Under the pieces are notes generated by a model. The model had not been told where the DNA came from. It searched no databases and was given only the letters and a program-made list of their open reading frames with translations. This document shows, piece by piece, positions 63,961-64,000 of a DNA stretch of 64,000 nucleotides. The stretch lies in assembly GCF_017352195.1 (NCBI RefSeq), contig NZ_CP071445.1, positions 1,612,001-1,676,000 of the forward strand, read 5' to 3'. Origin of the DNA: Sedimentibacter sp. zth1. Lineage in GTDB: Bacteria; Bacillota; Clostridia; Tissierellales; Sedimentibacteraceae. Position 1 is the first letter of the stretch, and each line of letters starts with the position of its first letter. Both the position numbers and the translations under genes were made by a program.

Positions 63961-64000
63961 CTTTTCTTTGCTCCTTGTCAGGATAAAAGCATCTAATTTT
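63950..64000 (-). CDS. OppD-type ATPase, C-terminal end only (window edge)
   Basis: The last 16 codons read KIRCFYPDKEQRKDEI and stop at 63950. They match the C-terminus of the cluster 2 OppD-type ATPase ([15 protein letters not shown]). The 11-base overlap with the following OppF-type gene is also the same, so a third peptide transporter operon continues beyond the window. Confidence 0.85.
   Translation of the reverse strand, partial: KIRCFYPDKEQRKDEI

Overview
The window comes from a low-GC, spore-forming, anaerobic Clostridia-like Firmicute. The signs are very AT-rich genes with strong GGAGG-type ribosome binding sites, an alpha/beta-type small acid-soluble spore protein, a rubrerythrin, a T-box leader in front of ileS and a glmS ribozyme. 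I see no rRNA, tRNA or CRISPR array. I cannot name the genus.

Positions 1 to about 17,000 hold what looks like an integron-like mobile cassette array, and it runs off the left edge. Eleven GC-rich repeats of 135-206 bp separate single AT-rich genes, all on the minus strand. Each repeat is an attC-like imperfect palindrome with outer AAC...GTT boxes and inner TGTTCACG/CGTGAACA boxes. For all eleven complete cassettes the sequence after the lower repeat is the reverse complement of the sequence before the next repeat, over about 16-22 bp, and differs from its neighbours. That is what cassettes that circularise and reinsert at the core should look like. A putative attI site and a tyrosine recombinase (15977-16984) sit at the right end. 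The recombinase reads in the same direction as the cassettes, lacks the extra segment diagnostic of classical IntI, and carries a short HARP-like N-terminal module. The cassettes encode an amidohydrolase, two lipoproteins, a histidine phosphatase, a Nudix hydrolase, a restriction-nuclease-like protein, a GNAT acetyltransferase broken by a nonsense codon, a pentapeptide-repeat potassium channel, a RloC/PrrC-like ATPase split by an IS21-family insertion, a membrane protein and a HAD hydrolase.

From 17,000 to 18,200 lies non-coding DNA made of a 326-bp tandem repeat with long internal palindromes. From 18,300 to 54,200 the window is ordinary chromosome: an EF-G paralogue, a bactofilin and M23 peptidase pair, a transporter/opine-dehydrogenase/B12-domain cluster, a DnaJ/DUF5685 cluster, threonine aldolase, an ABC-2 exporter, a DUF368 protein, rubrerythrin, an amidohydrolase, a methyltransferase, ileS, a SASP, a Rieske flavoprotein, a WG-repeat protein, folD, ridA, a first oligopeptide ABC transporter and glmS.

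From 54,300 to the end is a second oligopeptide ABC transporter operon with odd parts: an OppC-type permease with an inserted RCC1-like propeller, an OppF-type ATPase with a coiled-coil insert of about 150 residues, and a tiny membrane protein. The last two genes recur as a diverged duplicate at the right edge.
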